Source: Methylocella tundrae (lineage in GTDB: Bacteria > Pseudomonadota > Alphaproteobacteria > Rhizobiales > Beijerinckiaceae). Taken from it: a DNA stretch of 64,000 nucleotides. Below the pieces are notes generated by a model that saw only the letters and a program-made list of their open reading frames with translations, made no database searches and was not told where the DNA came from. Where the stretch lies: the NCBI RefSeq assembly GCF_038024855.1, contig NZ_CP139089.1, positions 806,001 to 870,000 on the forward strand, read 5' to 3'. Shown piece after piece: positions 48,391-55,846 of the stretch. Made by a program: the position numbers and the translations under genes. Positions within the stretch are counted from its first letter, which is position 1; the number at the start of each line of letters is the position of its first letter.

Positions 48391-48849
48391 TTAGAATGGA
48401 ATTTCGTCATTGATCGCTTCCGAGATCGATTTGTCGGCCTCGGTCCGCGTCGATGTGGTTCCGTAGGCGTCCGCGTCTTCGGCTGGCGGCGGCCTGTTAG
48501 ATTGGCTCGTCAGCATCTGCAGCTCGCCACGGAAGCGTTCGAGCACGATCTCCGTCGCGCGGCGCTTGATCCCGTCCTTGCCGTCATATTCCCGCGTGCG
48601 GATCTTGCCCTCGAGATAGACGAGCGAGCCTTTCTTCAGATATTGCTCGACCACCTTGCAGATGTTCTCATCGAACACGACGACATTGTGCCATTCGGTC
48701 CTGTCCTTGCGCTCGCCCGTCGCCTTGTCGCGCCAGCTTTCGCTGGTCGCGAGCGAGAATGTGGCGATCTGATCCCCGGCCCTGTTGTGCCGGATGTCCG
48801 GATTGCGGCCTAAATGGCCGATGAGAATCGCCTTGTTGACGCCCGTCAT
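48391..48849 (-). CDS. ssb: Single-stranded DNA-binding protein
   Basis: 152 residues. The OB-fold sequence NKAILIGHLGRNPDIRHNRA, FSLATSESWRDKATGERKDR, TEWHNVVVFDE and GSLVYLEGKIRTREY is clear. It ends in the acidic-type tip DEIPF that recruits partner proteins. It binds ssDNA during phage replication or recombination. Its ATG overlaps the stop of the gene upstream by four bases. A copy of its 5' end lies 0.41 kb upstream. Confidence 0.95.
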   Translation of the reverse strand: MTGVNKAILIGHLGRNPDIRHNRAGDQIATFSLATSESWRDKATGERKDRTEWHNVVVFDENICKVVEQYLKKGSLVYLEGKIRTREYDGKDGIKRRATEIVLERFRGELQMLTSQSNRPPPAEDADAYGTTSTRTEADKSISEAINDEIPF

Positions 48850-49172
48850 TGGATCAATTTCTTAGTCATGGGCCTTACCTTTCGCTTTGGTCTGTTGAGC
48901 GAAGCAACTCTGCTTAAATGGAGCGCAACGTTTTGCGCCCTAATGATCGCCGCCGCAGCCGACAGAAGCCGCATTGAAGTGACAATGTTCCCATTTTCGC
49001 GCTCGTCACATGAAAGCATGATCAAATGAGAGAAATCGCTTGAGGCTGTATAATTTAATCCTGCCTTGCGGGCCGCTCTAAGCTCTCTGGCTGCCGTTTC
49101 CTCCGGCGGTTGCCAAAATGGCCGACGTACAATTTTCAACCTCGGCCGGAATCGAGAATAAACAGCAGGCAT
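48846..49172 (-). CDS. Hypothetical phage protein
   Basis: 108 residues from the ATG at 49172, with GGTGGAG about 8 bases upstream. Contains RRPFWQPPEETAARELRAAR and a helical C-terminus. No family recognised. It is inserted between the ssb gene and the truncated ssb copy. Confidence 0.55.
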   Translation of the reverse strand: MPAVYSRFRPRLKIVRRPFWQPPEETAARELRAARKAGLNYTASSDFSHLIMLSCDERENGNIVTSMRLLSAAAAIIRAQNVALHLSRVASLNRPKRKVRPMTKKLIQ

Positions 49173-49177
49173 TTCAT

Positions 49178-49264
49178 TTACTCCACCTTGGCCTTGTTGT
49201 GCCGGACGTCCGGATTGCGGCCTAAATGGCCGATGAGAATCGCCTTGTTTACGTCGCCCGCCAC
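49178..49264 (-). pseudogene. Truncated duplicate of ssb 5' end
   Basis: From a GTG near 49264 the minus strand reads VAGDVNKAILIGHLGRNPDV, then RHNKAKVE and a stop at 49178-49180. 58 bases (49195-49252) match the start of ssb (48783-48840) at 56 positions. It may be translated as a 28-residue peptide or be a recombination relic. Confidence 0.7.
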
Positions 49265-49701
49265 GCCTCACAGCGATGCGCGCTGGCGGAAAGGGGAGCC
49301 GGCGGCATGGCTTCCTCGAGCTCTTCCTCGAGCACGCGCAGGCGCTTCAGGAGCTCCGCGCGCTCCTTGCCGAGCTGGTAGCGGAGGGGGTCGGACATTT
49401 CCTCGCTCGCCAACCGCGCCTCGATCTGCACGATGCGCCCGTGCAGAGTGTGGGCCTGGCGGATTGGATCATCCTGCGGCCATTCGCCGGCCTCATATCT
49501 GGCGCGCTTCCATTCATCCCGGATTTCCTGCTGCCGTTCGGGAGACAGAAACTCGAAGATGGCGAGCGCCTCGCTCTTGCGCCGCACCGCTGGCCCCTGC
49601 GACGGCGCGGGCCACATCCCGAGCCGCAACAGGACCGGGAAGATGAAGGCGGCGAACATGACGACAGCTATTGCGGCCGTCAGCAAATGTGCAATCGGCA
49701 T
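49249..49701 (-). CDS. Membrane-anchored coiled-coil protein
   Basis: 150 residues. The N-terminus HLLTAAIAVVMFAAFIFPVL is one membrane segment. The C-terminal half is a charged helix (LRYQLGKERAELLKRLRVLE, EELEEAM), likely a coiled coil. Its end overlaps the truncated ssb copy. Phage spanin-like or surface-exclusion roles can be imagined, but the early-operon position gives no support. Function unknown. Confidence 0.6.
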   Translation of the reverse strand: MPIAHLLTAAIAVVMFAAFIFPVLLRLGMWPAPSQGPAVRRKSEALAIFEFLSPERQQEIRDEWKRARYEAGEWPQDDPIRQAHTLHGRIVQIEARLASEEMSDPLRYQLGKERAELLKRLRVLEEELEEAMPPAPLSASAHRCEAWRAT

Positions 49702-49739
49702 GGCTTTGGGCTCCTCGATTTAGAGTCGGGCGGAAGGCT

Positions 49740-50735
49740 CTATTGCTCTGGCGCGCCTTCGAATGTCGGGAGTCCGGTCAACGCCGCGGCGGTCGCAAGA
49801 TCGTCCTGCACCTGGCAGCGCAGCCAATATTCCGGGCGATAGAGCGCATAGGACCATTTGATCTCGCCGCCGCCGCTGCGGTAGCGCAGCCGGGCCGGAA
49901 TGCGGACAGGATCGCCATCAACGAAGGCGCGGACCGAAACCATGAAGATGCCGGGAATATCAACGGGCTCGCCCTTGGCGTCGGAGTGCTGCGTATCGAA
50001 CACAACCGTCCGCTCGCCGGTCTGAAGACGCTCGGTGCGCTTGATTTTCTGGCCGACATAGATTTCGAGATTGCGCGAAAGGTTGATGACCTCGATCGGC
50101 GCGGCGAAACGCTCTTTGAACAGCAGCTCATATTCTGTCCGCTCGGCGTCCAACGGAGCGGCGAGCTCGGCGGCGTGCTCCTCGAGGAAGAGCGCGAAGA
50201 TGCCTTGCTCCATCGCGAAGCCGTTACCCTTCATCCAGGTCTTGAATTCATCCGTGAGCGGGAAGGCGTAATTGATGCGGTGGCGGCCAAAACGCGCTGT
50301 CTTGTCGGTTTGGTGATAGTCGATAAGCGCGGTAAGGCTGGGATCGGGCCAGCTCGTTTTCGCGAAGATCGCGGAGTGCTCGTCCTTGTGGCGATTGACG
50401 AGATCGCAGAAGCTGGCCAGCGTGGTGACCTCGGCGGTTCCCGCGCGCCGCTGTGGCGCCGTGCGGTGTGCGGCGAAGAAGCTATCCAGCGGGACGATTT
50501 CCGGCTTCTCGCCATATTTGATCAGCGCGGGGACTTTTGACGGGATGCCGACGCTGCCTTCGGGCGCAGGCAATTCGACCAGCTCGACCTCGCGGCTCTC
50601 GCGCGCGAGTTCGGTCAGCCGATCCAGCACGTCCCGCCGGGAGACGAGGAGCGCCGCCTCGGCAGACGGCGTCAACAGCGCCTCGCCTTGGGCGTGTTGG
50701 ATCGGCGTGGCCGGAGTCTCTTTTTTCTCAACCAT
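49740..50735 (-). CDS. DUF2303 (YfdQ-like) phage protein
   Basis: 331 residues with a GGAGAAT ribosome-binding site. The pattern TTLASFCDLVNRHKDEHSAI, followed by a beta-rich half (FVDGDPVRIPARLRYR, WSYALYRPEYWLR), matches DUF2303, known from E. coli YfdQ and many phages. Its role is unknown, though it usually sits in the recombination/ssb operon, as here. Confidence 0.75.
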   Translation of the reverse strand: MVEKKETPATPIQHAQGEALLTPSAEAALLVSRRDVLDRLTELARESREVELVELPAPEGSVGIPSKVPALIKYGEKPEIVPLDSFFAAHRTAPQRRAGTAEVTTLASFCDLVNRHKDEHSAIFAKTSWPDPSLTALIDYHQTDKTARFGRHRINYAFPLTDEFKTWMKGNGFAMEQGIFALFLEEHAAELAAPLDAERTEYELLFKERFAAPIEVINLSRNLEIYVGQKIKRTERLQTGERTVVFDTQHSDAKGEPVDIPGIFMVSVRAFVDGDPVRIPARLRYRSGGGEIKWSYALYRPEYWLRCQVQDDLATAAALTGLPTFEGAPEQ

Positions 50736-50756
50736 GGTATTCTCCTTAATGAGGGA

Positions 50757-51098
50757 TTAGCCGGCGTCGCGATCGCGCTCAGTGACGCGGGGCCCGGCGA
50801 ACATGTCGATCTGGCTTGGGTGCTGAACGGAAAGCGCGCCTTCATGCGTCCAGAACGGCGTGCCGGAGAAAGCCTTTTCTTCCGGCAATTTCGATTTGAT
50901 CGACGGTTTGATTTCGAGACGGCCACTGTCGTAATGCACCGTCACGGCGAGGTTGATGGTGACCGTTCCTTTTTGGTCCGGCAGCGCCTCAAGCGTCTCG
51001 ATCGCTTTTTCAAGATGCTCATCGCATTTCTCGATGAAGCGGCCGCGATTGAGGAGTTCAAGCATGCTGACGAAGCGGCGGATGACAGGTGATGACAT
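50757..51098 (-). CDS. Hypothetical phage protein
   Basis: 113 residues from the ATG at 51098. The N-terminus is helical (MLELLNRGRFIEKCDEHLEK), followed by a beta segment (GTVTINLAVTVHYDSGRLEI). It begins 4 bases after the HD gene ends and precedes the DUF2303 gene. No family recognised; gene context suggests a DNA-metabolism accessory. Confidence 0.6.
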   Translation of the reverse strand: MSSPVIRRFVSMLELLNRGRFIEKCDEHLEKAIETLEALPDQKGTVTINLAVTVHYDSGRLEIKPSIKSKLPEEKAFSGTPFWTHEGALSVQHPSQIDMFAGPRVTERDRDAG

Positions 51099-51102
51099 TG
51101 GC

Positions 51103-51711
51103 TCAGGCTCCAATCGATGCGTTTGCGAGCGCCGGCAAATAGGCGCGGAACAGCGCGTAAAGCTCATCGGCGATATCGAAAGCCGCGCGCAGGCGGTAGA
51201 CTTTGCGCAGGGGGGCGGCGGCTTCGATGTCGGGCGCCCAGGCCTTCGCGCAGGGGCTTAGAAAATCGCGGCGCTCGGTGCGCAGGGCGATGATATCGGC
51301 GCGCTTGATCTCGTCATGCTGCGCGGATGTCGGCAGAGGGAGGCCAGCCGCCGTGTGGATGGCGCGGTCGTGCCGACGCGCGATCTCATAGAGGACCTGC
51401 TGCATCAAGACGCGGCCGCCCGGATACATGCCGGCGATCTCGCACAGCGCCAGTTTGGTCGGCGTGGTGATGTCGCCGATGCGCGCCTCATGCGCGTCGT
51501 GCAGCAGCACCAAGGGTTTGACCTCGTCCCGCGCCGCCTCGAAAGCGATGATGGTGTGCAGGGCGACGGAGACCGGCTTCAACGCCGCGCCGCAATAGCG
51601 GTTGACGGTCGAAAGCGTGTCGGCGAGCTCGCGGAAATCGACCTCGGCCGGCGTGGGGTCGACCATATCGATCATCCGGCCGCGAAGGGTTTGCATCCAG
51701 ATCCCGCTCAT
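51103..51711 (-). CDS. HD-domain phosphohydrolase (YfbR-like)
   Basis: 202 residues. Metal-binding His52 (VALHTIIAFE), His71-Asp72 (VLLHDAHEARIGDI) and a later Asp (IKRADIIALRTERR) follow the HD pattern of 5'-deoxynucleotidases. VNRYCGAALKPVSVALHT resembles YfbR-type starts. It could dephosphorylate dNMPs to shape the phage nucleotide pool. Its start overlaps the upstream stop by four bases. Confidence 0.8.
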   Translation of the reverse strand: MSGIWMQTLRGRMIDMVDPTPAEVDFRELADTLSTVNRYCGAALKPVSVALHTIIAFEAARDEVKPLVLLHDAHEARIGDITTPTKLALCEIAGMYPGGRVLMQQVLYEIARRHDRAIHTAAGLPLPTSAQHDEIKRADIIALRTERRDFLSPCAKAWAPDIEAAAPLRKVYRLRAAFDIADELYALFRAYLPALANASIGA

Positions 51712-52112
51712 GCGAGGCCGCGCGAGTAATCGACGGATTCCTGTACGAAGGGGCGGCCCAGTTCACCCGCCAGCCCCTTGGCCGCGGCGTCGAAGATCGC
51801 CTCGCAAATCGTGCCGAGGGCGACGATCTCATCCTCTTTATCGACGCTGTTGCTGACGAGGTTGATGAGGAGAACGGACATTGAGCCGGCAAGGCCCTTG
51901 ACCAGTTCAATCGCTGGCGATCCTTTCGCCATCGCCCGCCACTTTTCATGCACGTAGCAGAGCGTGAACACCTCCATCAGAAGCGGCGTCACGCGCGCCT
52001 GTACGCCGATGGCGCCGTCCTCCTTCTCATGTTGCCTGAAGTCGTTGGCGCGCTTGGCGAGATAGGCGACAATCTCCGGCGGCGCGCTGGCGCGCAGATC
52101 CTCAAGCGTCAT
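51708..52112 (-). CDS. Hypothetical phage protein
   Basis: 134 residues from the ATG at 52112, with GGAGAG upstream. Mostly helical (TLEDLRASAPPEIVAYLAKR; GSMSVLLINLVSNSVDKEDE). No motif recognised. Overlaps the HD gene and the membrane-protein gene by short stretches. Confidence 0.6.
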   Translation of the reverse strand: MTLEDLRASAPPEIVAYLAKRANDFRQHEKEDGAIGVQARVTPLLMEVFTLCYVHEKWRAMAKGSPAIELVKGLAGSMSVLLINLVSNSVDKEDEIVALGTICEAIFDAAAKGLAGELGRPFVQESVDYSRGLA

Positions 52113-52353
52113 GGGTCTCTCCTGATAAAAGGCATGTTTCCGAAAGGGGATCGAAACGCACAAAAGCCCGGCCCGCATGGGGAAGAATGTTGCGGGCCGG
52201 GGAGTGCGCGGACGGGCAGGAGGAAGACGCCCGGCCGGATGCGAAAGTGAGAAGGGCGAGCGCGAAGCCAGCGAGCAGCGCCAGAGTGGTCAGCGCGCAC
52301 AGAGCGATCATGAAGGCCTCGCGCAGGGCTTCGAGGATGACGCGCCCTCTCAT
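52102..52353 (-). CDS. Small membrane protein
   Basis: 83 residues with a strong membrane helix (FMIALCALTTLALLAGFALA) and a Pro/Ser-rich tail. It overlaps both neighbours by a few bases, which supports translation. No family recognised. Confidence 0.5.
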   Translation of the reverse strand: MRGRVILEALREAFMIALCALTTLALLAGFALALLTFASGRASSSCPSAHSPARNILPHAGRAFVRFDPLSETCLLSGETHDA

Positions 52354-52577
52354 GCGCGCGTCCTCGCGAGCTGGCGCGCCTTGAAGGCGTCGAGCTGCGG
52401 GCGCATCCAGCCGCGCCGCAGCAGATCCTCGAAATAGACGACGCCGGCGCCGGCGAAGATTTCGAGGATGTCGAGCTTCATGCGCTCATCCGCGACCACC
52501 TGGTCGGTGATGAAGCGGCGCGGCCCAAGCGTTGCGCCGATGGGGCTTTGCGGCGGATCGTAGAAGGCGGGCATCAC
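52350..52577 (-). CDS. Small hypothetical phage protein
   Basis: 75 residues: PQSPIGATLGPRRFITDQVV, then VYFEDLLRRGWMRPQLDAFK. Four-base overlaps with both neighbours. No family recognised. Confidence 0.55.
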   Translation of the reverse strand: MMPAFYDPPQSPIGATLGPRRFITDQVVADERMKLDILEIFAGAGVVYFEDLLRRGWMRPQLDAFKARQLARTRA

Positions 52578-52789
52578 GCGGCCTCCTCACGGTCATCTTC
52601 GATGATGATTTGAAGCGTCTTTGCGCCGCGCAGATCCGTCTTTTCGAAAAGACTGAGAATTCCGCGCCGGGTGATATGGCCCGCGATGGATTTTTCGCCG
52701 GCGACGGCTCGATCCGCCGCCTCGATGGCGAGCGCGAGACCGCCGACTCCATCGAATCCCCAAGAGAAGAGCAATTTTCTCGTCATCAC
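52574..52789 (-). CDS. Small hypothetical phage protein
   Basis: 71 residues with LAIEAADRAVAGEKSIAGHI and an acidic tail (IIIEDDREEAA). Four-base overlaps with both neighbours. No family recognised. Confidence 0.55.
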   Translation of the reverse strand: MMTRKLLFSWGFDGVGGLALAIEAADRAVAGEKSIAGHITRRGILSLFEKTDLRGAKTLQIIIEDDREEAA

Positions 52790-53031
52790 GCGGCCTCGCT
52801 GACGCGGGCGCTGATGGCGCGGCGGCGGATGCGCTCGACTTCCAGCGCGCCGGCGTCGAAGCGGAGGATGGCGGATGCGTCGAGGCCGAGCTCGGCGCGA
52901 TAGCGCGCGGCGCGGCGGTCATAAATGGCAAGATCGGCGTCCGGCAGCGCGCTCAGCACGAAGCGCATGGCGCTGATCAGGATCTCGTCAGCGAGATCGC
53001 GTCGGGAAAGATTGGGAGAAAGGGCGCACAT
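52786..53031 (-). CDS. First gene of leftward operon, hypothetical
   Basis: 81 residues from the ATG at 53031, which has GGAG six bases upstream; a Met at 53043 is possible but leaves almost no leader after the promoter. The product is helical with RRDLADEILISAMRFVLSAL and VERIRRRAISARV. No family recognised. As the first gene under the repressed promoter it may be an early regulator. Confidence 0.55.
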   Translation of the reverse strand: MCALSPNLSRRDLADEILISAMRFVLSALPDADLAIYDRRAARYRAELGLDASAILRFDAGALEVERIRRRAISARVSEAA

Positions 53032-53059
53032 GGGCGGCTCCATCGGGTTCGATGGAGCT

Positions 53060-53131
53060 AACCTAGTGGGCATTTGCCCATCATGTCAATGGGCAAAATG
53101 CGTTATTGCGGCGGCGATGGGCAACAGCCCA
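53060..53131 (-). promoter_or_regulatory. Leftward early promoter with operators
   Basis: On the minus strand TTGACA (53084-53089) and TAGGTT (53060-53065) are 18 bases apart. Between them lies the palindrome TGGGCATTTGCCCA (53067-53080). A related TGGGCAACAGCCCA is at 53118-53131 and a half-site begins at 53090. The promoter drives the leftward operon from 53031. The design matches the rightward promoter at 54.7 kb. Confidence 0.8.
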
Positions 53132-53165
53132 TTGGAGGAGGGGAGTCGCATCCGATTCTGTGCAT

Positions 53166-53191
53166 AAAAAAGCCCGACGCTGCGCCGGGCT
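53166..53191 (-). terminator. Intrinsic terminator after repressor operon
   Basis: On the minus strand AGCCCGGCGC and GCGTCGGGCT form a stem (one mismatch) followed by TTTTTT. It lies 43 bases after the gene that ends at 53234 and just before the leftward promoter, so it separates lysogenic from early transcripts. Confidence 0.85.
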
Positions 53192-53233
53192 GGAAGGGTT
53201 GCGCGCTCAATGCCCGCGCTTCATGCGAGCAGT

Positions 53234-53749
53234 TTAATCGGGGGCATCGGCAGCGTAGATATGAAACCAGAGCCCTGCTGACTTTTGCAGTATATATCTG
53301 CGCTCCGCCGTCTTTATAGTTATACTTTCACCAACTTTTAATCCTTTAAACAGTACAGATATAATTTCACTCTGGTGTTCAATGTCCTCATCTGTGCCTG
53401 CGGCAAATATCGCCGCCTCGTACGAGATAATACATTTTGCCGCGTCAATATCATTCGATGTTGTGCAGATCATCGTCAATCCGACGATCTCGCTGCCGCC
53501 CTTTTCCGTTTCTGCCATCACAATCATAAAGTTGCCGAGCTTATAAGTGCAGACGGTTCGCTTATCTTCTGAACCATCCTCGCAGCGCACCTTATTCAGC
53601 GAATAATGCTGCGACTCCACTTTCGAGAACGCCTTTTTGAAATCAGATGTGATGCTCGAAAATGTCAGTGGCAGTTTGTCGCTGTCTGCACTCACCGGCT
53701 TGGGCGTAAGAGCTAGGAATGCGGCGGCGGCTAGCAATTTTAGGCGCAT
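53234..53749 (-). CDS. Exported hypothetical protein in immunity region
   Basis: 171 residues from the ATG at 53749. The N-terminus RLKLLAAAAFLALTPKPVSA is a signal peptide. The mature part has paired cysteines (VRCEDGSEDKRTVCTYKLGN; LTMICTTSNDIDAAKCIISY) likely forming disulfides. It follows the repressor gene by 118 bases and ends at a terminator, so it may be expressed in the lysogen. A lysogenic-conversion or exclusion role is possible but unproven. Confidence 0.6.
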   Translation of the reverse strand: MRLKLLAAAAFLALTPKPVSADSDKLPLTFSSITSDFKKAFSKVESQHYSLNKVRCEDGSEDKRTVCTYKLGNFMIVMAETEKGGSEIVGLTMICTTSNDIDAAKCIISYEAAIFAAGTDEDIEHQSEIISVLFKGLKVGESITIKTAERRYILQKSAGLWFHIYAADAPD

Positions 53750-53867
53750 TGTTTCACTCGCTTTCGTCTCGACGCGCTTTGCCCACGATCGGGTAGCGAA
53801 GGGCGCCGTATGGCTTTGCTCAACGCGATATTTTTTCCCAGTATCCACCGAGCGTAGCTGACGAACG

Positions 53868-54659
53868 TTATTCGTCAAATACCTCGCGAGCGGGAATGAT
53901 TCGCTGGATCAGCTTGATGTCTGTGTTTGAGAAGCTCTGATCTCCTGGCGGATTGAAGCGGTGACAGACATAGCGCTTCCCGTCCTTTTCGATGAGTTGC
54001 CGGAAATAACGGCGCGGGCCAATCTCCCGAAGTATGGGATGCATTTCAATCATGACGTCATCGCCTGGCCGCGCCTCGGATTTCGCGTCGATGAAAACGA
54101 GATCATCCTTGGTCAATGTCGGAGACATCGAGGCATCCGTGATCCTGACGGCGTAAATACCGGGTCGCCCCATCAGCCCCTTTGGTCGCGGGATGCGGCC
54201 GGAGACGCGCTGCAAAGCGTAAGAAAAGTCTTCCCCAACAGCCTCCGCGCCGCCGTAAATAATGACCTCGCCATTATCGTCTGGCTTATTCGTCAGCGGT
54301 TTTTCAGCCGCGCCTGCTGCATGGAAAAAGACGGGCAGCTCCGGCACCGGCGACTCGGCCACCCCTGCGCCTCTCGCGTTGCCCTTCGCGATTATTCCCT
54401 CGAGCGCCGCGAGCGGCCCGAATCGGGGCCTGATCGTCTCTTTAGTGGGTCCGGGTCCCTTGGCTCGCGCAACCCAATCGACAAAGTTTGGGTCTATGGT
54501 CGCGACAATTTCTTCGATTGAATCGAGCTTGCCGCGCCCGCGCCTGATGACGTCTCGGGCATAGGTATCGCCATGCTTGGTCCTGCTGGTCGCATTTTTC
54601 ATATCGATCTCAGCAAGAGCCAAAAATTCTGCAAATCGCTTTCGGACCATGTCATCCAT
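53868..54659 (-). CDS. Phage repressor, S24/LexA-type C-terminal domain
   Basis: 263 residues. The N-terminal ~70 residues hold a helical DNA-binding region (RKRFAEFLALAEIDMKNATS, RDVIRRGRGKLDSIEEIVAT). The C-terminal domain has GIYAVRITDASMSPTLTKDD with Ser177 in the S24 position, then DDVMIEMHP and RYVCHRFNPPGD. The general-base Lys expected about 43 residues later aligns with Arg220 (YFRQLIEKDG). It should bind the TGGGCATTTGCCCA operators. One operator-like site (54662-54675) touches its own start, suggesting autoregulation. Confidence 0.8.
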   Translation of the reverse strand: MDDMVRKRFAEFLALAEIDMKNATSRTKHGDTYARDVIRRGRGKLDSIEEIVATIDPNFVDWVARAKGPGPTKETIRPRFGPLAALEGIIAKGNARGAGVAESPVPELPVFFHAAGAAEKPLTNKPDDNGEVIIYGGAEAVGEDFSYALQRVSGRIPRPKGLMGRPGIYAVRITDASMSPTLTKDDLVFIDAKSEARPGDDVMIEMHPILREIGPRRYFRQLIEKDGKRYVCHRFNPPGDQSFSNTDIKLIQRIIPAREVFDE

Positions 54660-54661
54660 AA

Positions 54662-54675
54662 TGGGATATTGCCCA
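54662..54675. promoter_or_regulatory. Operator-like site at repressor start
   Basis: TGGGATATTGCCCA shares 11 of 14 bases with the operator palindrome and lies just upstream of the repressor ATG. A further half-site TGCCCA is at 54682-54687. Confidence 0.55.
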
Positions 54676-54695
54676 CTTCATTGCCCATAAGCGAA

Positions 54696-54739
54696 TGTGC
54701 AAATGCCTATTGACACGATGGGCATTTGCCCACTAGCAT
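54696..54739 (+). promoter_or_regulatory. Rightward early promoter with operators
   Basis: TTGACA (54710-54715) and TAGCAT (54734-54739) are 18 bases apart. The palindrome TGGGCATTTGCCCA lies between them at 54719-54732. A second copy, TGTGCAAATGCCTA at 54696-54709, overlaps the upstream edge. It drives the Cro-like gene whose ATG is at 54746. Confidence 0.8.
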
Positions 54740-54745
54740 CGCATT

Positions 54746-54976
54746 ATGAAAGAAACCGAAGACCTCCTCCACGAAATTCAAACCTATCTTATCGCGTCGC
54801 GCATGGCGCCCTCGACGTTTGGTCGGTTGGCGGTCAACGACGGCAAGCTGATTTCGCGGCTGCGGGCCGGAGGCAGTGTGACGCTGACCATCGCGTCCAA
54901 AATTAGAAGTTACATTGATGACCATCCTCCACAGGAACATCAGCCCCCTTTTTCCGTGGCGGGAGACGCCTCATGA
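54746..54976 (+). CDS. Cro-like helix-turn-helix regulator
   Basis: 76 residues. IASRMAPSTFGRLAVNDGKL followed by ISRLRAGGSVTLTIASKIRS is a compact helix-turn-helix region of the kind found in small phage regulators. As the first gene after the rightward promoter and divergent from the repressor it takes the place of cro. It is coupled by a four-base overlap to the next gene. Confidence 0.75.
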   Translation: MKETEDLLHEIQTYLIASRMAPSTFGRLAVNDGKLISRLRAGGSVTLTIASKIRSYIDDHPPQEHQPPFSVAGDAS

Positions 54977-55176
54977 CGTCCAAAAGTCTGGCTGAGGCTC
55001 AACCGCAGGTTGTTGAAGATATCGCGGGCGGCCTGGTGATCGGAGAGGATGGTCTTGTGCTTATCGAGATCGGGCCTCTGAGCCTTTCCCTGACCGGCGA
55101 TGAAGCCGATGAGATCGCCGCCGCGATCGGGCGCGTCCGGGCGCAGCAACGCGCGGCGGAAGGCGGCGAGTCATGA
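54973..55176 (+). CDS. Small hypothetical phage protein
   Basis: 67 residues, acidic, with beta strands (GGLVIGEDGLVLIEIGPLSL) and a helix (GDEADEIAAAIGRVRAQQRA). Four-base overlaps at both ends. No family recognised. Confidence 0.6.
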   Translation: MTSKSLAEAQPQVVEDIAGGLVIGEDGLVLIEIGPLSLSLTGDEADEIAAAIGRVRAQQRAAEGGES

Positions 55177-55598
55177 GCATCGCCGCCGCATCGATCTTTG
55201 GCGAATGGGATGGCCAGCGCTGGCGTTTCTCAAGCGAGCCTTCGCCCGCGCCGCATCTCGATGAACAGATCATGGATGAGGGCGATCTGCGCGGCGCGCC
55301 CGGCCTTGTCGTCCTCTTCGAAGCCGAGACATCCGAGCCCGGCCTTTGCAAGTTCGGCGAGGCTATCGTCCTCGATGAAATCGATATCGCTTTCCTGCGT
55401 CTCTATTTTCCCGAGCACCCGCTGTGCCAGGCGCCCGTAGGCTGTCGAGAAAGCGAGGAACGCGAGAAACAGGCCGGTTTCTCCCTGCGGCAGACGGACC
55501 CTCTTGATCGTCATCTTCTGGAGCTCCTGTTCGTGCGCAACCTGCGCGCCCTGATAGCGGACATCATAGGACGCACAGCGCCGGGGCAAAGCTCATGA
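55173..55598 (+). CDS. Hypothetical phage protein
   Basis: 141 residues. The start overlaps the previous stop (ATGA) and the stop overlaps the next start, which supports this strand. An open frame on the opposite strand (55230-55589) also looks protein-like, so the call is not certain. Residues LVVLFEAETSEPGLCKFGEA suggest an alpha/beta fold. No family recognised. Confidence 0.5.
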   Translation: MSIAAASIFGEWDGQRWRFSSEPSPAPHLDEQIMDEGDLRGAPGLVVLFEAETSEPGLCKFGEAIVLDEIDIAFLRLYFPEHPLCQAPVGCRESEEREKQAGFSLRQTDPLDRHLLELLFVRNLRALIADIIGRTAPGQSS

Positions 55599-55840
55599 GC
55601 CGCGCGCATTGTCCGCAGCCGGACGCTTGTGGCGCGCCGCCGCATGGGCCGTGCTTCAAATGTGGGGATACGGAGTATCTGTCCCGCCGCATGCGCGCGC
55701 GCAATCGCCTGCCGGGCTGGGTTCCACAGGATCTGCGCGGCGAATGGATCGATCTCGCGATCGAGCTTGGCGAGGTCTACGCCGCCGCGCAAATCCTCGC
55801 CTTGATGCGGGAAACGCGCCCGGTCGAGGTTTTGGGATGA
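55595..55840 (+). CDS. Small Cys-rich hypothetical protein
   Basis: 81 residues. CPQPDACGAPPHGPCFKCGD at the N-terminus has four cysteines that could bind zinc. A helical part follows (WIDLAIELGEVYAAAQILAL). Overlap with the previous gene supports translation. No family recognised. Confidence 0.6.
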   Translation: MSRAHCPQPDACGAPPHGPCFKCGDTEYLSRRMRARNRLPGWVPQDLRGEWIDLAIELGEVYAAAQILALMRETRPVEVLG

Positions 55841-55846
55841 GCGGCG

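Noticed and set aside
55230..55589. Minus-strand frame of 119 codons
   Set aside because: It looks partly protein-like, but the plus-strand gene has four-base start/stop overlaps on both sides, which is better support.
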